A stretch of 64,000 nt of DNA from UBA11986 sp963734955 (GCA_963734955.1 CAVTJO010000014.1:558001-622000), one strand, 5' to 3'. Counted from the first letter of the stretch, positions 8,582 through 17,171 are shown. The notes: a model not told the origin generated them from the letters alone. Numbers and translations: made by a program.

Positions 8582-8612
8582 TTGCATCTCCCTGTCGTTT
8601 CGCTTATCTTTG
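8582..8612 (+). promoter_or_regulatory. Promoter of the TolB-like lipoprotein gene
   Basis: TTGCAT (8582-8587), 17 bases, TATCTT (8605-8610) continuing as TATCTTTG, an exact match to the Bacteroidota TAnnTTTG box. It lies in the 200-base gap after the MFS gene, which otherwise holds nothing I recognise. The leader would be about 35 bases and ends in AAGGGGGAAAG before the ATG. Confidence 0.6.
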
Positions 8613-8651
8613 CGGCATAGGGGTACACATTGATGATCAAGGGGGAAAGCC

Positions 8652-9503
8652 ATGACAGTGCGTATTGTTGTTGCCATTCTCGTTCTCGCTTCGGCGCTTG
8701 CCGGATGCACGAGTACTTCACAGAAGGGAAGAATCGTGTTTCAATCCAACCGGGACGGGAACTTTCAACTCTATTCCATGAACGATGACGGCACATCGCT
8801 GCGGCGGCTCACCAACTCACCTTCGTATGATGTATCGCCTTCATGGTCGCCTGACGGCAAGCGTATTGTATTCGCTTCGGATCGCAGCGGCAACTGGGAT
8901 ATCTACACAATGAGCTCAGATGGTGAAGGAGTGAGGCGCCTTACGTCTCCGCCGGGATCGAATATCTCGCCTTCCTGGGCGAACGATGGAACAACAATCC
9001 TCTTCGTGTCAACAAGAGATGCTGTGAACGGAGACCTGTACATGATGAACACCGATGGGAACAACGTCGAGAGGTTGACCCGGGACTCAACAGTGAAGGA
9101 TTCCCCGGTGATGACACCCGACGGTCATTCGGTGATCTTCGTGATCGATGGCCGTGAAGGGTCCTTTATTGCAGCATTGAACCTCTCCAGCAGATCAATC
9201 ACTGCACTGATTCCACCATCATACAATGCAGCATCGCCGAGGATATCAGCCGATGGGAGTCTCATTCTCTTTGCAGGAACACATGACGGACGGCTCGGTA
9301 TCTACACGTCCACAGTGGCGGGGGATGATGTCAGGTTCGTGGGAACGTCGAATGAAGATTGTCGGACCCCGGCATGGAAAGGATCACAACGGGAAATAGT
9401 CTATTCGAAAAACAGGGGGTTGTTCATGCTGTCCCTCGACACAAACAAAGAAGTAAAGCTTTCCACCAAGGGAGATTTCGCTCCATCCTGGATAGCCGAA
9501 TAA
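8652..9503 (+). CDS. TolB-like WD40/PD40 beta-propeller lipoprotein
   Basis: 283 residues with a lipoprotein signal peptide (LVLASALAGC, lipid-bearing Cys19) and about six PD40 repeats of the form SPSWSPDGKRIVFASDRSGN followed by WDIYTMSSDG. Such propellers occur in TolB and in many surface or periplasmic FCB proteins; here there is no TolB N-terminal domain, so it is a lone propeller anchored to a membrane. The function is unknown, probably protein or ligand binding in the periplasm. It has its own promoter and is followed by pyrF after 22 bases, so pyrF may be read from the same transcript. Confidence 0.87.
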   Translation: MTVRIVVAILVLASALAGCTSTSQKGRIVFQSNRDGNFQLYSMNDDGTSLRRLTNSPSYDVSPSWSPDGKRIVFASDRSGNWDIYTMSSDGEGVRRLTSPPGSNISPSWANDGTTILFVSTRDAVNGDLYMMNTDGNNVERLTRDSTVKDSPVMTPDGHSVIFVIDGREGSFIAALNLSSRSITALIPPSYNAASPRISADGSLILFAGTHDGRLGIYTSTVAGDDVRFVGTSNEDCRTPAWKGSQREIVYSKNRGLFMLSLDTNKEVKLSTKGDFAPSWIAE

Positions 9504-9525
9504 TCCAAGGCCCATCTCTTCACAT

Positions 9526-10344
9526 ATGAAATTCTACACGAGAGTTCGGGAGATCCAGAGGAAGCATTCCAGTCTTCTCTGTGTGGGCCTTGATCCCGAT
9601 GTGAACAAGCTCCCACCTCATCTGCTTGATCAGGAAGATCCGGTGGTTGAGTTTTGCCGTTGGATCATCGATGCCACAAGCGATCTCGTGTGTGCGTATA
9701 AGCTGAATCTTGCGTTCTTTGAGGCTCTCGGCGCGAGAGGGTGGTCCGTGATTCATGGCGTATTATCATGTATTCCGCCGGATGTTCTTACGATTGGCGA
9801 TGCGAAGCGAGGAGACATCGGAAACACGGCCGAACTGTACGCCCGGGCACTCCTGTCTGATTTTAATTTCGGTGCCACAACGGTGAATGCATATATGGGG
9901 GAAGACTCGGTCAGGCCGTTCATCAGGGATCCGGAGCGTGGCGCGTTTGTGCTTGCCCTGACTTCGAATCCGGGAGCAAAGGATTTTCAATACCTTAAGG
10001 TGAACGGGAAAGCGGTGTACGAGCGTGTCACTGCAAAGGTAAAGAAGTGGAATAACCTTGAAAACATCGGCATCGTTGTTGGCGCGACGCGCCCTGCAGA
10101 ATTGCAGCGTGTTCGGCACCTCGTTCCCTCAATGCCGATTCTTATCCCGGGTGTCGGTGCTCAGGGGGGCGACATGAAAGCCGCGGTCCACTATGGGTGT
10201 GACGCGGATGGGGGTATGGCGATTATCAATGCAAGCAGGAGCATCATCTATGCATCGAGCGGGGAGGATTTTGCGGATGCTGCCCGTCGATCGGCTCTGG
10301 CAATGCGTGATGGAATCAACGCGTACCGGCAACAGTATTTCTGA
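9526..10344 (+). CDS. pyrF: Orotidine 5-phosphate decarboxylase (type 2)
   Basis: Last step of UMP synthesis: decarboxylation of OMP. The 272-residue length and the motif GDAKRGDIGNT (residues 91-101, with catalytic Lys94 and Asp92/Asp97) place it in the longer type 2 OMPDC group. Also seen are LLCVGLDPD (17-25), AYKLNLAFFEALG (57-69) and the phosphate-binding IPGVGAQGGD segment near residue 207. ATG 9526 fits the family start. No other pyrimidine gene is adjacent; pyrG lies at the far end of the window. Confidence 0.93.
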   Translation: MKFYTRVREIQRKHSSLLCVGLDPDVNKLPPHLLDQEDPVVEFCRWIIDATSDLVCAYKLNLAFFEALGARGWSVIHGVLSCIPPDVLTIGDAKRGDIGNTAELYARALLSDFNFGATTVNAYMGEDSVRPFIRDPERGAFVLALTSNPGAKDFQYLKVNGKAVYERVTAKVKKWNNLENIGIVVGATRPAELQRVRHLVPSMPILIPGVGAQGGDMKAAVHYGCDADGGMAIINASRSIIYASSGEDFADAARRSALAMRDGINAYRQQYF

Positions 10345-10409
10345 ATCGCTCTCGATCAGCATTGATCGCAGCAGTTACTCAACCACTCCCACGGCTCCGG
10401 GAGCTCATC

Positions 10410-11894
10410 ATGACCACTCCACACATCCACGAACGATTTCTCCGCCACATCTGGCAACATCAACACTTCAATGCATCGAATCTCCACACCGCTGATGGAA
10501 GAAAGGTGGAGATTCTCTTTCCGGGAAAACCGAACTTCGACGGTGGACCAGACTTCACAAATGCACGCATCCGCATTGGCGGCATTACGTATGTGGGTGA
10601 TGTGGAACTGCACCAAACAGCGGATGAGTGGCGTTCGCATCTCCACCACGCCGATCCGCACTACAACCGGGTCATTCTGCACGTGGTGCTCACTGCCAAC
10701 CCTCTCGCCCCGCCTTCGCGTACGATCAGTAAACGGTCTCTTCCACTCCTCGTTCTTCACCCGTACCTTGATGGTACCCTCCGCTCTGCCTGGAGGATGG
10801 CAATCACCGATGAGCGAAGTGAGCGCCATGCGTCCATCGCCTGTCATACGCGCAACAATGCTGTGCCTGCCAACGTAATCGAGCGATGGATCAACCGGCT
10901 CGCGCATGAACGGATGGAGATGAAAATTCGTCGGTTCGAAGAGCGACTGAAGGAGCTCATCGATGAACAGAGGCTTGTCGTCCACGAACCGTATCCGCGC
11001 TACTACGGAAACGCTGATGAGATCCCGCTGCCAGAAAGAGAGTACACCCGACGGGACTACTCAAACAGGTCGTTGTGGGAGCAGTTGCTCTATGAAGCGA
11101 TGATGGAAGGACTTGGGTATTCGAAGAACAGTGAACCATTCGTGACGCTCGCGCAATCGATGCGGCTCTCCGTTCTGCGCCAGCATGGGATTGGCAACAC
11201 GATGAATGTCATGGCTCTGTTGTTCGGCGCGGCTGGTTTGGTACCATCGGAGAGGGGAATCGTTGACAAAGAGGCGCGGGTATATGCTCGGGCGTTGCGC
11301 GTGCGCTGGAAGGCTCTTCGCCACGCGCACAAAGGCAGAGTGCTCCAGCCCGGCGATTGGCAGTTTTTCCGGCTGCGACCCGGAAATTTTCCAACTGCCC
11401 GCCTTGCCGTCATGTGCTTCCTTCTGCCAATGATCTTTTCGGAAGAAGGATTTCGCCGGATCATCGCACTGTTCAAGAAGGAGACGGGCACGATGAGGGT
11501 AAGAATTGAAGCATGCCGCGCGCTGTTTCAATTTGAAGCGGATCTCTTCTGGCAACATCGGTATCGCTTCGACAAGAGATCATCGGCCCGTGGCGCGTCT
11601 CTTGGTCGCGAACGCATTGACGACCTTCTCATCAACGGCCTGTTACCTGTTGTGCTCCTGTACGCACGGGTGTTCAACGTTCAGGACGTACGGCGAAACG
11701 CGCTCAGCATGCTCGCCGCTCTTCCACACATCCAGGAGAACACCATCACGCGATTGCTGCAGCGTGAATTGTTGACAAAAAGAACTCCGCTCGCCTCCGC
11801 TCTTGCACAACAAGGAGGCATTCACCTCTACAGTTTCTACTGCGTGCCTGCCCGATGTTCCGAATGTGAAATAGGAAAGCATCTCTCCATGTGA
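10410..11894 (+). CDS. DUF2851 family protein
   Basis: 494 residues from ATG 10410, chosen over an in-frame TTG at 10362 because GGGAG lies 6 bases upstream and the family begins with HERFLRHIWQ. DUF2851 signs include FPGKPNFDGGPDFTNARIRIG (here split as FPGKPNFDGGPDF and TNARIRIGG), GDVELHQTADEW and a Cys-containing C-terminus RCSECEIGKHL. The fold around the GGPDF and EVH-type motifs resembles nuclease-like folds, but I know of no demonstrated activity. It has no signal peptide. It follows pyrF after 65 bases. Confidence 0.82.
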   Translation: MTTPHIHERFLRHIWQHQHFNASNLHTADGRKVEILFPGKPNFDGGPDFTNARIRIGGITYVGDVELHQTADEWRSHLHHADPHYNRVILHVVLTANPLAPPSRTISKRSLPLLVLHPYLDGTLRSAWRMAITDERSERHASIACHTRNNAVPANVIERWINRLAHERMEMKIRRFEERLKELIDEQRLVVHEPYPRYYGNADEIPLPEREYTRRDYSNRSLWEQLLYEAMMEGLGYSKNSEPFVTLAQSMRLSVLRQHGIGNTMNVMALLFGAAGLVPSERGIVDKEARVYARALRVRWKALRHAHKGRVLQPGDWQFFRLRPGNFPTARLAVMCFLLPMIFSEEGFRRIIALFKKETGTMRVRIEACRALFQFEADLFWQHRYRFDKRSSARGASLGRERIDDLLINGLLPVVLLYARVFNVQDVRRNALSMLAALPHIQENTITRLLQRELLTKRTPLASALAQQGGIHLYSFYCVPARCSECEIGKHLSM

Positions 11895-11931
11895 CGCGAA
11901 TCTTCGAGGAGCAGTCATCGCACACGGAGTG

Positions 11932-11960
11932 TTGTATTTCTTCCCCTGTCTCCCTATATT
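11932..11960 (+). promoter_or_regulatory. Promoter of etfBA
   Basis: TTGTAT (11932-11937), exactly 17 bases, TATATT (11955-11960) in the 107-base gap before etfB. The leader would be about 35 bases. The spacing and -10 sequence are the same as at yggS, rsmA and the BMC unit. Confidence 0.65.
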
Positions 11961-12001
11961 TCAGCCCAGAGAATGTGACCTCATTTTACATGTGAACCAC
12001 T

Positions 12002-12749
12002 ATGAACGTTGTCGTTTGCGTCAATCACGTTCCGGACACTGAAACAAAAATCAAACTTGCCGCGGACAATGGGTCCATCGATAAGACCGGTGTAAACTAC
12101 ATGTTGAGTCCTTACGATGAGATCGCTGTCGAAGAAGGACTGAGGATCCGGGACAAATTCAAAGGCGAGGTTGTTGCAATCAGTCTCGGAAGCGATGCGC
12201 ACAAGGAAACGTTGCGCAAGGCTCTTGCAATGGGTGTCGACAAGGCTGTATTATTGAAGGATGACGGGTGTGAGGGATTCATTCGCCGTTGCTTTTGGAC
12301 TTGCGGAAGAGATCAAGCAGCGCAAGCCGGACGTGATTCTCTTCGGGAAGCAGTCCATCGACTACGATGACGCTCAGGTGGGAACCCTCGTGGCGGAACT
12401 TCTCGGGCTCCCTTCGGTTGCGGTTGTCGTCAAACTCGATATTCAGGATGGGAAGGTTGTATGTGAGAGGGAGATTGAAGGGGGGCATGAGGTCGTTGAA
12501 ACGAAACTCCCCGCGGTGTTCCTTGCACAAAAGGGATTGAATGATCCGCGCTATCCATCGTTGAAAGGAATTATGGGTGCAAAGAGCAAGCCCATTGAGG
12601 AAAAGCCTGCGGCGCAAGCGGAACTCAGGGTGGAGACTGTTCAAATGAAGAAGCCGCCTGCAAAGGGAGCGGGAAGAATTGTTGGGACCGACAAGTCTGC
12701 TGTTCGAGAACTTATCCGCCTTCTCCACGAAGAAGCCAAAGTGATTTGA
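12002..12749 (+). CDS. etfB: Electron transfer flavoprotein beta subunit, split by one frameshift
   Basis: Small subunit of the EtfAB electron carrier, which takes electrons from acyl-CoA and other dehydrogenases. The first 90 residues (MNVVVCVNHVPDTETKIKL, SPYDEIAVEEGLRI, AISLGSDAHKETLRKALAMG) are in the frame of ATG 12002; from DSFAVAFGLAEEIK onward the protein is in the +1 frame to 12749. The break lies at a GGG run, 12274-12276; removing one G gives DDGCEDSFAVA and a 248-residue protein, normal for EtfB. An inactive etfB next to an intact etfA is unlikely, so an inserted base in the sequence is the better explanation. Confidence 0.85.
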
Positions 12750-12805
12750 GTTCATCCAACCCTCGGTGTTTGCTGCGGGGAAACGAAAACCCATAGACCA
12801 ATCCG

Positions 12806-13783
12806 ATGAAGATCGTAGTATTTGCAGAGCAGCGCGACAACAAATTCAAGAAATCATCCTTTGAGAGTGTGAGGGCAGCGAAAAGTATTGCCGATCAACT
12901 GGGTGCCGAATGTGTTGCCCTGGTAATTGGCAGTGGCGTGGAGAGTGTGGCCGCTCTTCCGGGAGCATATGGTGCATCCCGTGTGCTTGTGGCTGACGAC
13001 CCGGGGCTTGCCCGGCACTCGAATACTGCGGTCGCCACGGTAATTGCAGATGTTGCGGCAAGGGAAGGTGCACAATGCGTGTTTCTTCCGGCAAGCCAGA
13101 TGGGAAAGGACCTTGCCCCGAGGGTCGCGATCAAGCTTCAGGCCGGACTTGCCTCCGATTGTGTTGCGCTCAAGGTTGAGGGGGGGGACATTGTCGCGAC
13201 GCGTCCGGTGTACGCAGGCAAGGCTCTGATTGACGTTCGGGTGAAGACGGCGACCAAGGTGTTCACCCTGCGTCCAAATGTTTTTACTGCAGGAGTTCCT
13301 TCGGGTGTCGCGGCAAAGGTCGAGAAAGTGAAAGTTGCTCTCAGTGGGAACGATTTCGGAAGTGTCGTCAAGGAGGTCAAGGTTGCCAGCGGTCGTCCAG
13401 ACGTGACAGAAGCGGACATCATCGTCTCCGGAGGGCGTGGACTCAAAGGTCCCGAGAATTTTCATCTCATCGAAGCCCTTGCTGATGTTCTGGGCGCGGG
13501 GGTTGGTGCGTCGCGGGCAGTTGTGGATGCCGGATGGCGGCCGCATGATGAGCAGGTTGGTCAGACCGGGAAAACAGTTTCACCGACAATGTACGTGGCA
13601 TGTGGCATCTCCGGGGCGGTCCAACATCTTGCAGGGATGTCGTCGTCTAAGTATATTGTTGCGATCAACAAGGACAAGGACGCACCCATCTTCCAGGTCG
13701 CTGACTATGGAATTGTGGGTGATGTGTTTGAGATTCTCCCGGAACTGACCTCGCAACTGAAAGGAACGTTGGGGAAGCAGTAG
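12806..13783 (+). CDS. etfA: Electron transfer flavoprotein alpha subunit
   Basis: Large, FAD-binding subunit of EtfAB. The 325 residues show the N-terminal nucleotide-binding-like domain (MKIVVFAEQRDNKFKKSSFE) and the C-terminal FAD domain with IIVSGGRGLKGPENF (about 209-223), GASRAVVDAGWRPHDEQVGQ (about 236-255), KTVSPTMYVACGISGAVQHL (about 258-277) and the C-terminal ADYGIVGDVFEILP. Length is typical. It follows etfB by 56 bases and is intact. No ETF-quinone oxidoreductase or acyl-CoA dehydrogenase is nearby. Confidence 0.94.
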   Translation: MKIVVFAEQRDNKFKKSSFESVRAAKSIADQLGAECVALVIGSGVESVAALPGAYGASRVLVADDPGLARHSNTAVATVIADVAAREGAQCVFLPASQMGKDLAPRVAIKLQAGLASDCVALKVEGGDIVATRPVYAGKALIDVRVKTATKVFTLRPNVFTAGVPSGVAAKVEKVKVALSGNDFGSVVKEVKVASGRPDVTEADIIVSGGRGLKGPENFHLIEALADVLGAGVGASRAVVDAGWRPHDEQVGQTGKTVSPTMYVACGISGAVQHLAGMSSSKYIVAINKDKDAPIFQVADYGIVGDVFEILPELTSQLKGTLGKQ

Positions 13784-13813
13784 CGTTGAGCATGCGATCA
13801 GAGGTCCCTCAAT

Positions 13814-14425
13814 ATGAACGGGATCAGAAGTGTGGAGTGTGCTGTGGATAAGGTTCAAGTGGACATACTCGGTCTTTCGACAAACCCCGCCAGCGGGGGT
13901 GCGTACGCGCTCATCCTGAAGGAAGTCAACGGGAACCGTCGATTACCCATTATTATTGGAGCAGCGGAGGCACAGTCCATCGCGCTTGAAATGGAAGGCA
14001 TTAAGCCGCCGCGCCCGCTGACACACGACCTGATCAAGAACATTATCACATCGTTCGGTGGGGAGTTGTCTGACATCATCATTGACGAGTTGCGCGAAGG
14101 CACCTTCTACGCAAAGCTGAACATCGACAGTCAACTCATCGATTCGCGTCCAAGTGATGCGATTGCTCTTGCTGTCCGCTACGGGGTACAGATTTATGTT
14201 GCGGCAAGCGTGATGGAGGAAGCATCGTTCCTTCCCGAGGAGGAAGAGGATGAAGAACAACTGCCGGCCACCAAAAAGGAGAAATCCAAACAACCTCCAC
14301 CGCCCCCCAAGATGACCAAGCTTGAGCAGCTCAATGTGCAGTTGAAGGATGCCATTGATAAGGAGAACTACGAGAAGGCAGCTCAACTGAGGGATGAAAT
14401 CAGGAAGTTGGAGTTGAGGGACTAG
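13814..14425 (+). CDS. Bifunctional nuclease (BFN/DUF151) with C-terminal UVR motif
   Basis: 203 residues. Residues about 10-140 are a DUF151 domain (VDILGLSTNPASGGAYALIL, LPIIIGAAEAQSIALEMEG, RPSDAIALAVRYG); the plant member of this family has DNase and RNase activity. After a Glu-rich and Pro/Lys-rich linker (about 142-168) the C-terminus (EQLNVQLKDAIDKENYEKAA then QLRDEIRKLE) is a UvrB/UvrC (UVR) interaction motif. Domain order matches a known FCB architecture. It follows etfA by 30 bases and converges on pdxJ. The in vivo role is unproven in bacteria. Confidence 0.88.
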   Translation: MNGIRSVECAVDKVQVDILGLSTNPASGGAYALILKEVNGNRRLPIIIGAAEAQSIALEMEGIKPPRPLTHDLIKNIITSFGGELSDIIIDELREGTFYAKLNIDSQLIDSRPSDAIALAVRYGVQIYVAASVMEEASFLPEEEEDEEQLPATKKEKSKQPPPPPKMTKLEQLNVQLKDAIDKENYEKAAQLRDEIRKLELRD

Positions 14426-14463
14426 CATGCAGTCTCGCTCGTTCCTTCCCTAACAGCAATGGA

Positions 14464-15175
14464 TTACCGCACGAGCGTCACCATCTCGTTTACAGCCCGC
14501 TCAAGGCCTACGAACACCGCCCGTGAAATCAACGCATGGCCGATGCTCACTTCCTCAATCTGCGGTATCAGGCGTATTGGCATGATATTGACGTAGTTTA
14601 GTCCGTGTCCGGCATTGACGCCAAGACCCAGATTGGACGCGAACTCAGCTGCTTTCTGAACTCTCTGCAGGCATTCGTGCTGTTCGCGTTCGGTTCGCGC
14701 ATTTGCATATTCTCCCGTGTGGATCTCAATCTTGTTGGCGCCGGTTTCACGTGACGCCTCGATCTGGTCGGGCACCGGATCGATGAAGAGGCTGACTTGG
14801 ATTTCATGCCGCTGCAATTCCTTGACCACGTCACGCAACAGATGTTTGTGACCGCGGACGTCAAGCCCTCCCTCTGTTGTCAGTTCCTGTCGCCGCTCGG
14901 GAACAAGCGTTGCAAGGTCCGGCAGCGTTTCGATGGCAATCTTGACGATTTCGTCTGTTGCCGCCATTTCAAGATCAAGCTTTCGTCTTCACTGTTTCGC
15001 GGAGAAGCCGAAGATCCCTGTCGTTAATGTGTCTGCGGTCCTCACGCAGGTGGCAGACGATTCCTTCGGCTCCGGCAAGCTCGCAAATGTGGGCACCGGT
15101 CACAGGATCGGGCTCAACGCCTCCTCGTGCCTCCCGCAGGGTTGCGAGGTGATCAATATTTACAGTGAGTCGCAT
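14464..15175 (-). CDS. pdxJ: Pyridoxine 5-phosphate synthase, split by one frameshift
   Basis: Makes pyridoxine 5-phosphate from 1-deoxyxylulose 5-phosphate and 3-amino-2-oxopropyl phosphate. The N-terminal part (MRLTVNIDHLATLREARGG, AGAEGIVCHLREDRRHIND) is open from 15175; after RDLRLLRETVKTK a TGA interrupts it. In the +1 frame the text continues LDLEMAATDEIVKIAIE and on to 14464, including ELTTEGGLDVRG, SLFIDPVPDQI, ANKIEIHTGEYA and NAGHGLNYVN. The break is at the AAA run (minus strand) at 14983-14981; removing one A gives an intact 236-residue PdxJ. An essential vitamin B6 enzyme is unlikely to be dead, so a sequence error is likely. Confidence 0.87.
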
Positions 15176-15205
15176 CCGCTTTCGTCCTCCAGGTTCGGTT
15201 CCCTG

Positions 15206-16132
15206 TTACAGTCTCGTTCTTATGATAAACTGCATTCGCGCAGGCTTTCTGTCTACGAGCTGAATGCCTTTGGGCGATACGATGGCCACGTCTGCGTAGC
15301 CGGTTGAATCGGCAACAATGTCATCATAATCAATCGAAACATGGAAGCTGTCACCAACGATTGTGGCAAGTTGCTGGACACCGCCGCGCACTATGATATC
15401 GATCTTGGGAGGGATAAGGATCACCTCCTTGTTCAACGGAACGTGATACGTTTGCACCGGGAGTCCGGCAATGGTCTTTTCCGCGAGCTGCTGGACGTCG
15501 ACCCGCACATGGACGGTCGCCGGCGACAGCCACAAATACTGTGATGCTGAGTCGGAGAGAGGAATATCAGTGTCAATGGTCGACTTCAAGTCGGAAAGTC
15601 TCGTGTATACAGTAGGCCACGAGGAAATTGCAGGGAGCAGGGTGATAGCTCCGCCCACGGAAACACTTTCGGGCACGAGTACCGTTGGTCCTACCTGACC
15701 ATAGCCGGAGCGAAATGCAAAATCGGCATTCATGACCACCGGTACCTGCTTGTGAGCATACCGGTCAAGACTAATGAACACGGATTCGGGCTTCATGTCT
15801 ACGGCTTCGATTCCCAGGGGCATCCTCATGCGGTCAACGACGTCACTGAGGATCAACCCCCTTTTGTTTGTGGGCAGGGTCGTTATATCGAGGATGCACG
15901 GCGGTGTGGCGCTCAGGCTGAACGCAGCGCTTCGCCATCCATTTCCTCGGAGTCTGAGCTGAACAAATTTCGGAACAGGGTTTGCAATGGCTTTGCCTGA
16001 AGGGAGGTTTTCAATGATCAAGGGGACAGAGGCAACAATCTGATAGTCGTAGCTCATATTCACCGATACCCACAGAAGAATGGCGAACAGGATTGCTGCA
16101 ACAATGATTTGTAAGCGTTTCTTCTCCATCAT
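15206..16132 (-). CDS. YbbR-like (CdaR-type) membrane-anchored protein
   Basis: 308 residues with one N-terminal membrane helix (about residues 8-26, LQIIVAAILFAILLWVSVNM) and an extracytoplasmic region of tandem YbbR-like domains (SVPLIIENLPSGKAIANPVP, VPVVMNADFAFRSGYGQVG and later repeats). In Firmicutes the YbbR protein CdaR regulates the diadenylate cyclase CdaA, but no cdaA is seen here, so that role is only a possibility. pdxJ follows 30 bases downstream and is probably co-transcribed. A strong terminator separates it from the upstream BMC genes. Confidence 0.82.
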   Translation of the reverse strand: MMEKKRLQIIVAAILFAILLWVSVNMSYDYQIVASVPLIIENLPSGKAIANPVPKFVQLRLRGNGWRSAAFSLSATPPCILDITTLPTNKRGLILSDVVDRMRMPLGIEAVDMKPESVFISLDRYAHKQVPVVMNADFAFRSGYGQVGPTVLVPESVSVGGAITLLPAISSWPTVYTRLSDLKSTIDTDIPLSDSASQYLWLSPATVHVRVDVQQLAEKTIAGLPVQTYHVPLNKEVILIPPKIDIIVRGGVQQLATIVGDSFHVSIDYDDIVADSTGYADVAIVSPKGIQLVDRKPARMQFIIRTRL

Positions 16133-16149
16133 TGCGATGCCTTAAGATG

Positions 16150-16180
16150 AAAAAACTCCACCGATTCACACCGATGGAGT
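16150..16180 (-). terminator. Rho-independent terminator of the BMC shell unit
   Basis: On the minus strand a 10-base-pair stem (ACTCCATCGG with TCGGTGGAGT, two G-U pairs) and a 6-base loop are followed directly by TTTTTT. It lies 20 bases after the stop of the Rho_N-tailed shell gene and before the YbbR gene. Confidence 0.8.
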
Positions 16181-16199
16181 CCATCACCTGCGCGTTGTT

Positions 16200-16739
16200 C
16201 TATCGTTCCGACCGTTTCTTGAGCAGCTCGCTGATAAGCTGCTCCTTGTTTGCCTTGGAGATCTGTCGGCCGGCAATACCAAGGCCCCCCTCGCGGCGTG
16301 CAACCGCCCTGAGTTGAGGCACCGTCATTGCGTCGAGTTGTCGTTTGTATTCGTCGAGGTCGGGAGTGGGCTCAAGCAAGGGTTCCTGATCTGGCGCAGG
16401 GTTTCCGGGTTTCTCCTTGTCGGGCTTGCGGCTTTCGCTCTCCGGTGCTGGTATGGTCTGGATCTTTTTGAGGATATGTTCAATCTCTGCAGCGGGTCTG
16501 GGAATTACGTGTGTTGCTATTACCTGTCCGATACGCGCTGCCGCTGCTCCTGCCGCGTCAACAGCGGCCTTCACGGCCGCCACATCGCCAACGATCTTCA
16601 CGGTGACCAGGCCATTGCGGATGTATTCTGTACCGAGAATGTGTACGTTCGCAGTCTTTACCATGACGTCTGCGGCCTCGATCGAACCGACGAGGCCGCG
16701 CGTCTCAACCATTCCCAGCGCGTATTCAAGCATCTCCAT
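16200..16739 (-). CDS. BMC shell protein (BMC-H) with C-terminal Rho_N-like domain
   Basis: Residues about 3-92 form one bacterial-microcompartment hexamer domain (LEYALGMVETRGLVGSIEAA, GDVAAVKAAVDAAGAAAARI, THVIPRP). The pore loop reads YIRNG where PduA has KIGSG, so Arg41 and Asn42 would line the pore. Residues 93-127 are a Pro/Glu-rich linker. Residues about 130-175 (LDAMTVPQLRAVARREGG, ISKANKEQLISELLKK) have the helix-extended-loop-helix pattern of Rho_N/SAP-like nucleic-acid-binding domains. Second gene of a two-gene shell operon, 53 bases after the first. Two in-frame ATGs (16739, 16733) are possible. Known BMC-H proteins are about 90-100 residues, so the tail is an addition. Its function is unknown; nucleic-acid or partner binding is an inference. 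Confidence 0.88.
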   Translation of the reverse strand: MEMLEYALGMVETRGLVGSIEAADVMVKTANVHILGTEYIRNGLVTVKIVGDVAAVKAAVDAAGAAAARIGQVIATHVIPRPAAEIEHILKKIQTIPAPESESRKPDKEKPGNPAPDQEPLLEPTPDLDEYKRQLDAMTVPQLRAVARREGGLGIAGRQISKANKEQLISELLKKRSER

Positions 16740-16792
16740 GAGGCATTACCCTGGAAGGCTGTGCCGGACACAGCGTGAACAGGAGGTCGCCG

Positions 16793-17089
16793 TTACTTTG
16801 CAGCAGGACGCTTCGGAAGAATCATCTCCACGTCCGCATGCGGACGCGGAATAACATGGACAGAGACCAGCTCACCGACCCGCTGTGCGGCCGCTGCACC
16901 AGCGTCCGTCGCGGCTTTTACGGCACCAACGTCTCCCCGCACCATGACGGTCACATACCCGCCACCGATTACTTCCTTGCCGATGAGCGTAACACGCGCC
17001 GCCTTCACCATGGCGTCGGCAGCTTCAATTGAGCCCACGAGTCCTTTGGTTTCAACCATGCCCAGAGCATCTAATGACAGGTCCGCCAT
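16793..17089 (-). CDS. BMC shell protein, canonical BMC-H (PduA/CcmK-like)
   Basis: 98 residues, a single BMC domain very close to PduA in pattern: LDALGMVETKGLVGSIEAAD (6-25), VRGDVGAVKAATDAGAAAAQ (50-69) and HVIPRPHADVEMILP (78-92). It would form flat hexamers that tile a protein shell. The pore loop is VIGGG (40-44) where PduA has KIGSG, so the pore Ser is replaced by Gly. It is the first gene of the unit and has an AAAGGAG ribosome-binding site 9 bases before the ATG and a near-consensus promoter upstream. No BMC vertex protein, trimer or cargo enzyme lies within the window. Confidence 0.95.
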   Translation of the reverse strand: MADLSLDALGMVETKGLVGSIEAADAMVKAARVTLIGKEVIGGGYVTVMVRGDVGAVKAATDAGAAAAQRVGELVSVHVIPRPHADVEMILPKRPAAK

Positions 17090-17142
17090 GTGGGAGTATC
17101 TCCTTTATAATAAGGTTAGCGAATTGAGACGGAAGCACTTTA

Positions 17143-17171
17143 AATATAGCCAAGCGGGAGCACATTGTCAA
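17143..17171 (-). promoter_or_regulatory. Strong promoter of the two-gene BMC shell unit
   Basis: On the minus strand TTGACA (17171-17166), exactly 17 bases, TATATT (17148-17143). With a perfect -35 and a five-of-six -10 it ties with the rsmA promoter as the best in the window. The -35 overlaps the last codons of the upstream YfhO gene, so the shell genes can be expressed apart from the polysaccharide locus. The leader is about 47 bases. Confidence 0.75.
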
